From NCBI GenBank assembly GCA_947652605.1, contig OX393579.1, positions 44,708,970-44,772,969 of the forward strand: a stretch of DNA of 64,000 nucleotides. Reading direction: 5' to 3'. Under the pieces are notes generated by a model. It searched no databases. It saw only the letters and a list, made by a program, of their open reading frames with translations, and was not told the DNA's origin. The DNA is from Elmis aenea (Eukaryota > Arthropoda > Insecta > Coleoptera > Elmidae). The translations under genes and the position numbers were made by a program. Below are positions 10,897 to 20,752 of the stretch, piece after piece (the stretch's first letter is position 1; the number at the start of each line of letters is the position of its first letter).

Positions 10897-11873
10897 GATA
10901 AGGGGTAAGCAACCTTTTTTAGTGGCGGGCCAAATCAAACTTGTCTGATGTAGAGTAGACTAGGGTCATAATTTTTAGTGGTTCAAAATACAAAAACGTG
11001 AAAATGATACAAAATAAAAGATATGATATTATTAACATTGTCTTTATATTATTGATCGTTACATGTAATTTTATAACGAAAAACAATACTAAGAAAAACA
11101 CAATGTTAATACAAAATGAAGTACGATATTTACCACTGCTGATATTTTTATAATTAATTGATATAAGGTGCGATTTTAGTAGTGACAATGGGCAAAGTGC
11201 TCCAAATTTTCATTGAGTGCCACGATGAATTTTTTGATATTCTTTTTTGCATCGACAATCAAGGGCCTAAATTTTTATAAAGTTCATTATGTAATTCCAA
11301 AAATATCTTATTTCTTTTCTGCTAAGAATTCTAGAAATTCGTTTGGGACTTTTTCAAGAATTTTGTTTGTGGTAAATATTATCAATGAAGATGAAAATAT
11401 TTAAAAATAGGTGTTTTTAAAATAAGCGAACCTTTTAATGAATTCGTGCAATTTTATTGATATCGATACATTTTTGTTTTCCATAAGTATTGGTAAAAGC
11501 TGTGTGAAATGATGAAAAATAAATAAATTGTTGTTATGTATCGAAAACTTTAAATTTGTTTTGAAATGTATGGACATATCCACACAATTCGGTGACTGTT
11601 TGATTTACCTTTTGTAATTTTGTATGCAGTTCATCCAAATGGGTAGTTATGTCAACCAAAACCAATAAATCGAACAACCATGCTTTTATTGGTCAGTTCT
11701 GCATAGAAGTTGTACACTAGGGATTATAAGCAATAATTATGTTTTTTATAAGAATATGATTTTTTTTATAAAAACAAATAAACGTGTTTTATAAAGGGCT
11801 TATGCATCTTTTGAAAATGCCCACGGGCCAGATTATAGACTTTTGAGGACAGGAGGTTGCCCATCTGATATAA
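10897..11873 (-). mobile_element. Decayed hAT transposon
   Basis: The ends GGGTAAGCAACC (left) and GGTTGCCCATCTG (right) are inverted. Next to them are GGCGGGCCAAATC and GGGCCAGATTAT, the CGGGCC-type subterminal signature common in hAT elements. Minus-strand protein remnants inside support a once-autonomous, now deleted element. No clean TSD was found, so ends are approximate. Confidence 0.6.
11280..11690 (-). pseudogene. hAT transposase remnant (GTF2I/ZBED-like type)
   Basis: Minus-strand frames read VDITTHLDELHTKLQ near 11620-11660 and then LCGYVHTFQNKFKVF. A shifted frame continues as LFIFHHFTQLLPILMENKN and KLHEFIKRFAYFKN toward 11410. The order (D-x-T-x-H-L-x-x-L-x-x-K-L-Q, then V-x-x-F-x-x-K, then F-P-x-L, then F-x-x-R-F-x-x-F) matches the middle of hAT transposases of the kind domesticated in GTF2IRD2/ZBED genes. 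The BED finger and C-terminal dimerisation region are not visible. At least one frameshift and one stop make it a pseudogene. Confidence 0.7.
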
Positions 11874-12182
11874 ATGATTAAATGGGCAGAAATAAAACAT
11901 ATCCAGATATAGATGTTGTCTCTCAAGTGCGAAAATAACATGATACAAATTAAAATATTACAATTATGTTTATTATATCCTTAAAACAACCAATATTTTA
12001 TTACACTTGTATCCTTATAGTTTAAAAAATTATTTTATTTATTTGTTTATATTTAAGCAGCTAAAAAGTCCATAATACCTTTTTACTGTGGATAAAAATA
12101 ACTAAGCATACTTTAGGAATAGCGGCCGATTTAATTGCAGTATGTTTAAAGCATTACAATTGATTACTATTTAGGTAATATA
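11874..12182. other. AT-rich DNA, no gene recognised
   Basis: No repeat or coding signal was seen. Confidence 0.35.
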
Positions 12183-12270
12183 TACAGTGTGTTTGAAATT
12201 CGAGTTTAGGCATGGCTCGCTTATAATAGCTAGAATATAGGTTTAAATTTGGCAAAGTTGCTAAATTTGG
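12183..12270. mobile_element. Orphan left end of a CAGGGTG-type element
   Basis: CAGTGTGTTTGAAATTCGAG followed by GCTCGCTTATAATAGCTAG and TTTAAATTTGGCAAAGTTGC matches the left part of 48161-48420. No right end is found before 12963. Confidence 0.5.
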
Positions 12271-12962
12271 TGCTCATTAATAATCCGAAGAGAAATTGGA
12301 GATATCTCAAACGGTATCTGAGAAAATTGGGAAACCCCGGAAAATACGATTTTTGAAAATCGTCTATAACTCCTTCGGAGTTTGAAATATTTCAAATGTG
12401 TTAAAACATTGCCCAAGCAACTTTTTAAGCCGAATCGGATGGTGGTCACAAATTTTTCCTAGATCGATTCGTTTTTGTTTTATGACAACCAACTTTGTTT
12501 TTTCTTATGGGTGCAATTTTTGCTATTTACATAATCAAATAGCATTTATTTTTGTAAATCCATAGATGTATCACACATGGTATTTTACTTTTTCTTTCAT
12601 TGTCAAATTTCAAAAAATACGTTTTAAACAATAACCATTATAAATCAGGTAGGCCGGTCATTGTAGTTTATGTTGTTTCCATGACAACCGACCAACAAAC
12701 TAAAAGTTTTGAAGGCCTGTTAGTCGTAAAAATGAACTTTAATAACGAAGAAAAATGCGATATGCTGACTGAAATGCATATCCTTAAATATCTCGAAACA
12801 AAAAACAATGGACTTATACTACATATTTTCATTAGTCCATACCATGATTAATGACGTTATCAAACTTTTTTTATGCAAAGGGCACTAGTTAGTTTGAAGT
12901 CAAGTGCTGTTCATAATGTGTTCACAACACTCTTGATGTGATGTTTGTCAGACAGTTTATAG
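12271..12962. other. No gene recognised
   Basis: An 83-codon frame at 12600-12851 (about 36% GC) has no domain I recognise. I do not call it a gene. Confidence 0.35.
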
Positions 12963-13196
12963 CAGTGGTGCCCAACCTTTAACTGGGCTCGAGCCAATTT
13001 AGAATTTAAAAATTTTAGGCGAGCCACATATAATATATTTTGATTTTAATATTTTAATTTTAAAAGTTTTAATGAACCAACAATAAAAATTTGTAATATG
13101 TTAAAGAAAATGAAGCACATCAAAAGTTGTCGCGAGCCACATCAAAAGGTGTCACAAGCAACTTGTTGCTCGCGAGCTATGGGTTGGGCACCACTG
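12963..13196. mobile_element. hAT MITE, 234 bp, perfect 8-bp TSD
   Basis: The termini are CAGTGGTGCCCAACC and GGTTGGGCACCACTG, exact inverted repeats. The flanking octamer GTTTATAG is present at 12955-12962 and 13197-13204. GAGCCA/GCGAGCCACAT motifs near both ends are typical of hAT MITEs. No coding frame. Intact ends suggest a comparatively young insertion. Confidence 0.92.
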
Positions 13197-13631
13197 GTTT
13201 ATAGGATCTGATTGTTAAAATGTTTATGACAGAATTCAGGTGAACTAGGTGATAATGAAAAGCTGCACCGTAGTACCAACCGTGTGAGTTGGATTTTTAT
13301 GCTGTGAATGGTCACGGTAGCGTTTTGAGTTTTTCTAGTTTCCTTTCAAATTTTTTTTTATGAAAGCTAAAATTTAACGGTTCGTGAATTTTTATAAATC
13401 TTTTCTACTTTGTCTATCTAGTCTTGCCATAAATACTGGTACAAAGTTTTTGTTTTCTATAATGGAGCGAACTAGATAACTATTTTGGTTTCAACATACT
13501 TACAAAAGTAAAAACATAAATATATTATTCCAAATGGTTGCTTTTAGCCTTAATAAATTGTTGTGGAAAGTTGGCTGCTGCAGTACGCAAGAGCTTTCTA
13601 CAACAACTCAACACTAGAGCGTTTTTTGGTG
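13197..13631. other. No gene recognised
   Basis: AT-rich sequence without repeats or frames of note. Confidence 0.35.
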
Positions 13632-13908
13632 TATATGTCGTAGGCATAATGTGAAATCCGGCATTTTATAAAAAGCCGGCAAAACGAGCAAATTATGACT
13701 TTTTCTTAGACCCATACATTTGTGTTCATACAAAAAAAAAGCTTTAACCAACCTTTAACCTGACCCTCATTCATTTGGTCAGTAGTAGAGGGTCAGATTA
13801 AAGGTTGGTTAAAGTTTTTTTTTAAATAAATAATAAAAATGAAGCTAATAGTTTTGTGTCTAGGCGTTTTATAAAATGCCGGATTTCACATTATGCCTAC
13901 GACATATA
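13632..13908. mobile_element. Foldback MITE with two nested inverted repeats
   Basis: The outer arms start TATATGTCGTAGGCATAATG and mirror exactly at the right for about 39 bases. An inner pair, CTTTAACCAACCTTTAACCT and its near-complement, spans 13742-13815. No frame or clear duplication beyond TA-rich flanks. Confidence 0.8.
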
Positions 13909-15224
13909 TACATTCAAATTTTACTAATATACATTAAAACTTTAACTATTTAATACATTTGCAAAATAAATTTCTATTCTGGCGAACCAAGTAGTTCGTT
14001 CAGCTTTATGATACATTCTCACTTTGAGTAAGTATTGATTTGTAAGAATAAAAACAATCAGTTTTTATTCAGATTTTTCTTAAAAATGTTCTTGTTTGTA
14101 ACTTAGAAACCCTGAGGTAAGATTAAAATAAATCCGAAATATTGGTTGTCAATAGAGTTTTCTTTATGCTCGGCTGAAGCCTTCAATACAGACCACTAAA
14201 ACCATCAAAATTATTTATCTTATATGTATATTTACATATAATGGACACATCTCTTAAGTATGTGATGCTGAATAAAAATCTAAAATAAATTATCATGATC
14301 TTGTTAGTTCAAAAGTTATTAAAAAAAGTTGAATAGAATAATATAATTAAACAATAAGTATATAAATATTGATAATAAACAGTATTTTGTTTCTTGTTCT
14401 TATTTATTAAACAAAACCGGACTAAAATATGGCTTCATTCAAATGAAACAAATATTAAAATAATTAAAATTTCCTGATATTAAAATACAATAAATATGAA
14501 AATGGTGCAAGTTCATTTATGGCGGTAAATTTTGCTGAACAGGCTACAACTACTATTTTGTACAAATTTCAATTTAAAGGTTTAACAGACAATTCTAAGG
14601 GTTTTTTTTGGTAAACTTTAGCGGATGCTTCACGACTTTTCAGAAAAATGAAGATTTGTGATTGCACCAAAAAATCATCATCAAAACATTCTTAGCAGCT
14701 GTAGAGGCTTCTAGAGAACTACGAGTGTACACCTTGTTGTAATGTTTGTTTAAAGATTCTTCAGCCGTTAATATATTTTAATCTGCAAACAAAATTTTAC
14801 TCTATTTGGTACCTTTGTAATAAAAAATTAAGCGCTTACATTTGGACACTTTTTTGTATTAAGGCCTTTGTTAATAACTTTTGTAACAGTATTTATGGCT
14901 AGACTACATAGGTATGTGATAAAAACTTCAACTTATATATATGATGTTTCAGTTTTGCTGAATTAAGAAGTTTTCTTTGCTGAATTAAGAAGTTTTCTTC
15001 CACAGATCTGCCAACTCTTAACCTCAAATTATGTATCTACTTGCATAAGTAAAATTAAACGTTTGGGGGCTGAAACATACTACATACTTTCAAACCTTAG
15101 TTGTTTGTATTTAGTAAACATAACATTAAACATAACCTCAAACGTGTTTGTCAATTGAAATGCATCATATCCATCACACTTTAAATTTACTTTCTATCAA
15201 CAATTTTGACACTAAACTAACCAA
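13909..15224. other. No gene recognised; 22-bp tandem duplication
   Basis: A unit TGCTGAATTAAGAAGTTTTC plus TT is duplicated head-to-tail at 14956-14999. Otherwise no repeat or coding signal was recognised. Confidence 0.4.
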
Positions 15225-15533
15225 ACTCGGATCATACGATAAAAGCCGAAACAATGCCGAATATTGCCGAAGGAATCTCTCGGTCTCGTGTTTCATATTC
15301 TGGAATCTGAGCATTCTGGCAAATGCTACCGTCTCGTCAAGTTTTCGGCTGAAGGCCGGAAACTTGCCAGTATCCAGCGCATACTGTAATCGCCTGGCTG
15401 TAATCGATGTATCTCGGGAACGGGGCGACTTAGAGACATCTTGCAGCAAACGAAAGAGAATTCCATGCGCAATACTCGGTCTAGCAACAAGGAGCCACGG
15501 GGCTCCGCGCTTGCTAGTTACGTAAATAACTAT
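15225..15533. repeat. GC-rich island ending in the TACGTAAATAACTATT tail
   Basis: This block is close to 50% GC in a 30% GC background and is open in two antisense frames (to 125 codons on plus and 91 on minus). Neither frame has a domain I recognise. It shares ATCCAGCGCATACTG with 9432-9447 and ends with GTTACGTAAATAACTATT, the tail also seen at 9423, 20734, 39808 and 60010. A palindrome GGAGCCACGGGGCTCC lies near the end. I read it as another member of that MITE family with a different core; a captured exon is the alternative. Confidence 0.45.
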
Positions 15534-17796
15534 TACGATCGAAAAGATAAAAGAGTTTTTACCTTCTGATGTTGACTAAAAATTATGTTAGTGCCATTTA
15601 AAGCAAGTCGAATAACGTCCTTTTAAAACATTAAAAAAATGTTTTTTAATGGCATCGTATGTAGATTTTTCCTCAATTTATTGATATATAAGCTTTTTTT
15701 GAAATAATGTTTTAAAGTAAATGATGTAATCGAGATTATAATGGTCTATGGAATATAGCTAATAAATCTTCTCGGTAATTATTGACTTAAATTCGTATGA
15801 AATGGAAAAAAAAGCTTTATTTGAAATGTAACAGGAAGCAGAATTTTGATTGATGATATCGATATTCATTTTTCAATGAAAAAGCGAACATCGCGTTTCC
15901 GAAACAGTTGATGTATTGGCTGTTTTTTTTAAACGAACGTCGTTCCCACGGGCTTTCTTTGATTTTAAAGCTTTTAAACTGCGATAATTTTGCTTTCTAG
16001 ACAATGAAAAACGAAAAATAATTAATAGCGTTTCCTTATTACATGCCAGAATAAGAAATGCGAAATAATAAATCGTTGTATCGATCTTAAAACATTTAAT
16101 TTAAAAACAATCGAGGACTTGCAGATTACGCGTATATTTTCTTCCATGACTATGGTGACTGACATCATTTGTTTTTTGATTAATGGTTATTAGGGACAAA
16201 CTTAAATTATTTTGTTTAGTTGCATTCTTTTTTGTAATTACTTTCTCTTGGGGTCGTGATCCTGTCAAATTCAATTTGGTGTTTTTATCATTTGATTTTA
16301 ACAGGGATCGGTTTTTTAATTTTATTTTGTCTTTGTTGATGAGCTAGTTATTGTTTAAGCCTTCAGGAATGTGCTCATATGAAGCAAATTTTCCTAAACT
16401 AATGTTTTTTATGAGTAAATGATGAATTTTGCGCTTAACAAGGGCATTAAATATTTTTTCTACTCATTTATATGAAAGTTGTAATTTTCTCACTGCCTAC
16501 CCTACATGAAAGTTTTACTTTCGCCTCTAGTGGCGAAAATAATGTCAATGTCAATATTAAATAGTAAAATTTACGATTTTTGTAAGCTTAATCTCATAAT
16601 TAATTAAAATTTCGTATTCTAATCAAATAATTTATCTTTAATGCAGCCTTTTATATAAAAGCCTAAGAATGGTACAAAAATTAATACTAAATATATTTCG
16701 TTTGCAGGTTATAATTAATTTAATTTATGTCAATGTCAGTGTGGTGGTGCCGCTATGGAAATGAAATGATTAATTAATACTTTATACATAATAATTGTCA
16801 TTTGGTTCGTTTACATTAACGTTCGTTCTATAATATAATTTTAATTTCGTAGAAAAAAATAGCATTTACGACTCGAGATGAAATAAGTTTTTTTCGTTCG
16901 TGAGATTTGCTCACTCGCCGCTTCGCGACTCGTGAATAAAACTCATCTCACGAAAAAAACTGGACTTTCATATCTTGTTGTAAAATATACTTTTTTACTG
17001 GTGTAAAATTTTATGTATTAAATTCGTCATTTTAACATGTTGCTGCCTTTTTTTTACTTTTATCAGTAAGGGAATTCTGTGGCTAATCAATCGTCTGTCG
17101 TCAGCCTAATGATACGTCGTCAATGTAATAGTCGGGTGCCAGAGGTAATGACAGTCATTTGTTTTACGGCGCTGTAAATTTGGCTTCATGGCTAACGGTG
17201 ATACTGTATATTAGATTATTTTCATGGCAGGTTTTTAATTTTATTTTTTTCAAAAACTTTTCCTACCTCGCACTCGGCTCTGTTATTTACATACTTTATT
17301 CGATTTATGTCGGCACGATCGTAAAAGGTAAAGGAAAACGGATAATGCCGCTGGCACAAAATACCACAATTAGATTTTTTTTTAAAACCGCTGTTGGATT
17401 TTATTTCAGTTTTGCATATATTATTACCTTTTATACTGACAATACTTTAAAAGTTTAAGCTCGTTAAAAGCTTTGCAAAACTGAGCGTTTTTTGTTTTAA
17501 AAAAAATATAATCAGATGAAATAAAAGATAACAGGAAACAACATAATTTCTAGTTTTAACAATTCAGAGCTTTAAAAACAGTTTGAGTGTCTTGTTTTAT
17601 TTCAAATTTATTTTTCAAAAGGTTCTCAGTAATTTTCTATGGAATAGGAAGTGCACATTAACAAAAGAACGTGTTGCTTGTCAAATTATGAAAATATTTG
17701 ATTAAGCTACTATAACGTACGTGTTTCAAAGAGTCTAAAAATATCCTTTTGATGTTCCAACGTGCTGAAGTAGTCGTTTAAATTTTAAAGCATCAT
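15534..17796. other. No gene recognised; one GC-rich hairpin
   Basis: A hairpin at 16886-16961 pairs AGTTTTTTTCGTTCGTGAGA with ATCTCACGAAAAAAACT around CTCGCCGCTTCGCGACTCG. A 99-codon hydrophobic frame at 17159-17458 is in T-rich DNA and is not convincing as a gene. The rest is AT-rich. Confidence 0.4.
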
Positions 17797-17800
17797 TTTA

Positions 17801-18793
17801 AGTCTGTTTTATACTATACCATTTTTTCGTTTAAGAAAATCGTATACGATTTTTAATACAAAAATTTCGTTCAAGAATTTAGCACGGAAAATATGAACCA
17901 TTTACATTGTACTATTTTTTGGTACGAAAACTCCAATATATTTTGGTTACTTTTTAGTAACTTTTATCATATTTTGTTGGCACCTTGAGTAACCATGTCA
18001 AATGTTCAATTTGATCACAGAACAGAAAGCGAATCATTTTCAAATTTAACGTATATTTAACGCTTGTTCCATTCTACATATTTATTCCTACAAAATAAAT
18101 TGTGAGGGATTAACGGTAGTAAGTAGTATTTAACATCGTTTGATTGTTTCAGTTAACCTAACCCACAAATGACATGCGGTCAGATCACGGTCTACTACAC
18201 AGGTTCGGAAACTCCCATATAAAACCGACTGAGGCCGGTAACTAGTTCCGCAAATTATCCCACAGATGGCGATAAGTCTAAGAACCGTTCGCCAAAAATT
18301 ATCGCTAGATGGCGATAAGTCCAAGAACCGGTTCGTGCACAAGATTTTGACAGTCAGCAAGATTTATAAGCTCTCGCTTAAAAAATTCAAATTTAATCAA
18401 TCAGATGACGTACATAAAAATGTTTTAACCGAATTTTTAAGTCAGTTTTGTTCAAAATGTGTTCTTAAACATAATCGCCATCTAACGGATTTTTATGGCG
18501 AATGGTTCTTAGACTTATCGCCACCTAGCGGAAATTTATGTCGAAAAGTTCCAGATTTTTTGACAGGCTTCCTAACCTGTGTAGTAGACCGTGGGTCAGA
18601 TACAGTTACAGTAGAATACGCATGCGCCCATGCCACAGAACACGCCCATGCTAAAATTGGACGCATTTAGGGCAGGTAGTAATTTCGTACGAATTTTTCG
18701 TTCAAGATTTTTAATTTCTGATTGACACCGTACTAGAAAATCGTATAGGTACGCTTTTCTTAAACGAAAAAATAGTATAGTATAAAACAGACT
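17801..18793. mobile_element. TTAA-type element, copy 1 (interrupted)
   Basis: Inverted ends AGTCTGTTTTATACTATAC and the adjoining TTTTTTCGTTTAAGAAAATC run more than 50 bases on each side. Right flank is TTAA, left flank TTTA. The second copy at 54180-55250 has TTAA on both sides, which suggests piggyBac-type target choice. No transposase is present. A separate 408-bp element is inserted at 18186-18593. Confidence 0.75.
18186..18593. mobile_element. Nested 408-bp MITE with 8-bp TSD
   Basis: The ends CACGGTCTACTACACAGG and CCTGTGTAGTAGACCGTG are exact inverses. GGTCAGAT flanks both sides (18178-18185, 18594-18601). The second host copy has the uninterrupted site GGCCAGAT at 55071-55078, confirming the boundaries. 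Inside, ATGGCGATAAGTC occurs as direct and inverted copies. The 134-codon frame crossing its right edge is a chance frame. The 8-bp duplication fits hAT or P superfamilies, although the termini do not start with the usual CA-G. Confidence 0.9.
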
Positions 18794-18908
18794 TTAAATA
18801 GTCACAAGAAGTACGTGAAATAAGTAGTTTTGTTTAATTTACAGAGACCTACCTTTCAATACAACAATACATTTACGAAAAGTAGATGGTCATAACCTCA
18901 TAACAGTT

Positions 18909-19454
18909 CAGGGTGGTCCAAATTCGATGGGATTGCATGGGTATCTCGCTTAATAGTCAAGATAGAGAAACAGTTAAATTACCAAAAATGTGCAGTGTTT
19001 TTAGGCAAACTTAGAACCGTTCTCAAAAATATTCTATCATTTCCGGTTTTCGAGTTATTGAATAAAAAGTGTTTTTTTGTCATATTAATAATGTGTCATA
19101 TCTCCGTTATTCTTGTAAATATCGAAAATATTTATTAAGATTATTTTTAGATATTTTTATGTTTAATTTGATAATACAAAAAAAAATGCACTCGCCGTTA
19201 AAAAGTTATGACACAAACTTACCTTTTTTTAAAGGGGAGCAATAGTTGTCTATGGTCTATTTAAATTTCTTATTTTTTTCTCATTCCAAATATGTATAAG
19301 GGTTGATGTATTTATTTTCAATAACAAGCAAGTTACGAAGGTTTTTTCAGTATTTTTTTTAATAAAAACATATCAATTTGTTTAATTTAAACTTCTTTGT
19401 AGGTGTTACCGTTTACGAGATCCCAATAGTGGCCATTCTATGTGGACCATCCTG
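18909..19454. mobile_element. CAGGGTGGTCC element with mismatched arms
   Basis: The left end CAGGGTGGTCCAAATTCGAT matches the foldback element at 47188-47829. The right end TTTACGAGATCCCAATAGTG, ending GGACCATCCTG then TA, belongs to the family seen at 186-250 and 5119-5553. The two arms therefore do not pair over their length: a recombinant of two related families. Confidence 0.65.
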
Positions 19455-20066
19455 TATACCAAGATGCAGACCAAAATTACATTTTTTTTTAAATGACAAG
19501 CTTATAGGAGATATAGTTCGCCTTTTTTAAACTTCAACAATATATGGGTTACTACATGAAGTTTTGTTTAAAGCTCCAAAATACGTAAAGCCTACCCTGA
19601 CTACACCATAAAAATAATTTAAAAAATGACTTAAGCAAAGTTTAAATTCAACAATGACACACTGTTTACAATTCTAATCTTACCAACCGTTAAAATATTA
19701 AACAAACTGTATTTTTAAACAAATTTATTCGGATATTGTAAAGTACACGTAATGGTATTAAAACAACTCCCTCGGGTTCATCCACAGCCTGTTAAGCCCA
19801 TTTAAAATGAAAACTAACGCAGAAAAACTACGATAGACCAAATTAGAGCAAATTACAATATCTTAACCAGATGTGCGTTGTGCATTTAATCTGCTGAAAC
19901 TGAAAGGCAGCTGGTCACGATCATCTCTCGAAGTACAACGACTTCCACTGTTCGAAAAATTGTGATAAAAATTAAAACAGCTGCTATGCGAATTGAAAAT
20001 ACTGAAACATTACTCGATTCGCCGATAACAACAAACTAAATTGTGTAAATGTAAATGTTTTTTTTT
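19455..20066. other. No gene recognised
   Basis: No repeats or coding signal noticed. Confidence 0.35.
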
Positions 20067-20752
20067 CTGCGTCCGGCCAAAAAATCAGTCGTTACCAATC
20101 AATTTTTAGGCTGGAAAATACGTCTTTACCGGCCTAGGCCAGAAAGTAACTGGTTGCCATGGTGATGGGTTGTCTTTACCGGCCTAGGCCGGAAAGTAGC
20201 TGGTTGCCATTATGATACTTGTTTTGTTGATTTGCGCTGTCAAACAAGCGTCATTATACCACCAAGCGACTTTTCACCTGTAGTTTGTTAAGTTATTGTT
20301 TGATTATGGTTGGTGACGATAGTGATTTTGTTGTCAGTGGCGGACGCAGAAAAAATATTGTGCGTATCATACCCTTAAAGCAGGGGTTCCCAAAGTTTTC
20401 ACCAGGCGGGACAAATTGTAGACTCCGAATATTTGGCGGGCCAAAAAAAAAGTGTTTTTGAGACATTAATTCGTGGAGAACCGACAAAATCTCGAAATGT
20501 CAAAATATGTACGTTTGTAAAAAGAAAATTACTTGGTATGATTTCAAGATGGCGGATGGTCTGACATAGCGCGGGCCGTATTTTTAGGGTTCGCGGGCCG
20601 CATTTGGCCCGCGGGCCGCACTTTGGGAACCCCTGCCTTAAAGTGTCTTTAATGGACTCGTATGCTTTCAGGACTCGCCTACGGCTCGTCCAAAAACTGC
20701 CTAATCGTCCAGTAAAGTACCACTTTCCGGTCTTGTTACGTAATTAACTATT
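20067..20752. mobile_element. MITE of the ATATGC...TACGTAAATAACT family, interrupted copy
   Basis: This is homologous to 9066-9436, with a partial internal duplication: TCTTTACCGGCCTAGGCC occurs twice, at about 20112 and 20173. It ends in GGTCTTGTTACGTAATTAAC. The core hairpin GGACTCGTATGC...CGTCC is kept. A 255-bp hAT MITE is inserted at 20381-20635. Confidence 0.7.
20381..20635. mobile_element. Nested hAT MITE, 255 bp, perfect 8-bp TSD
   Basis: CAGGGGTTCCCAAAGT and ACTTTGGGAACCCCTG are exact inverse ends. CCTTAAAG flanks both sides (20373-20380, 20636-20643). The 9 kb copy of the host repeat has the empty site at 9322-9329. GGCGGG, GGCCCGCGGGCCGC subterminal repeats are typical of hAT MITEs. 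No coding capacity. Confidence 0.95.

Noticed and set aside
12600..12851. 83-codon frame on the plus strand
   Set aside because: No recognisable domain; it lies in DNA next to a transposon end and has no other support.
17159..17458. 99-codon hydrophobic frame resembling a membrane protein
   Set aside because: T-rich DNA read on the plus strand gives Phe/Leu/Ile-rich peptides by chance; no family signature was seen.
18266..18670. 134-codon frame on the plus strand
   Set aside because: It starts inside the nested MITE and runs through its right terminal repeat into the host element, so it cannot be a conserved gene.
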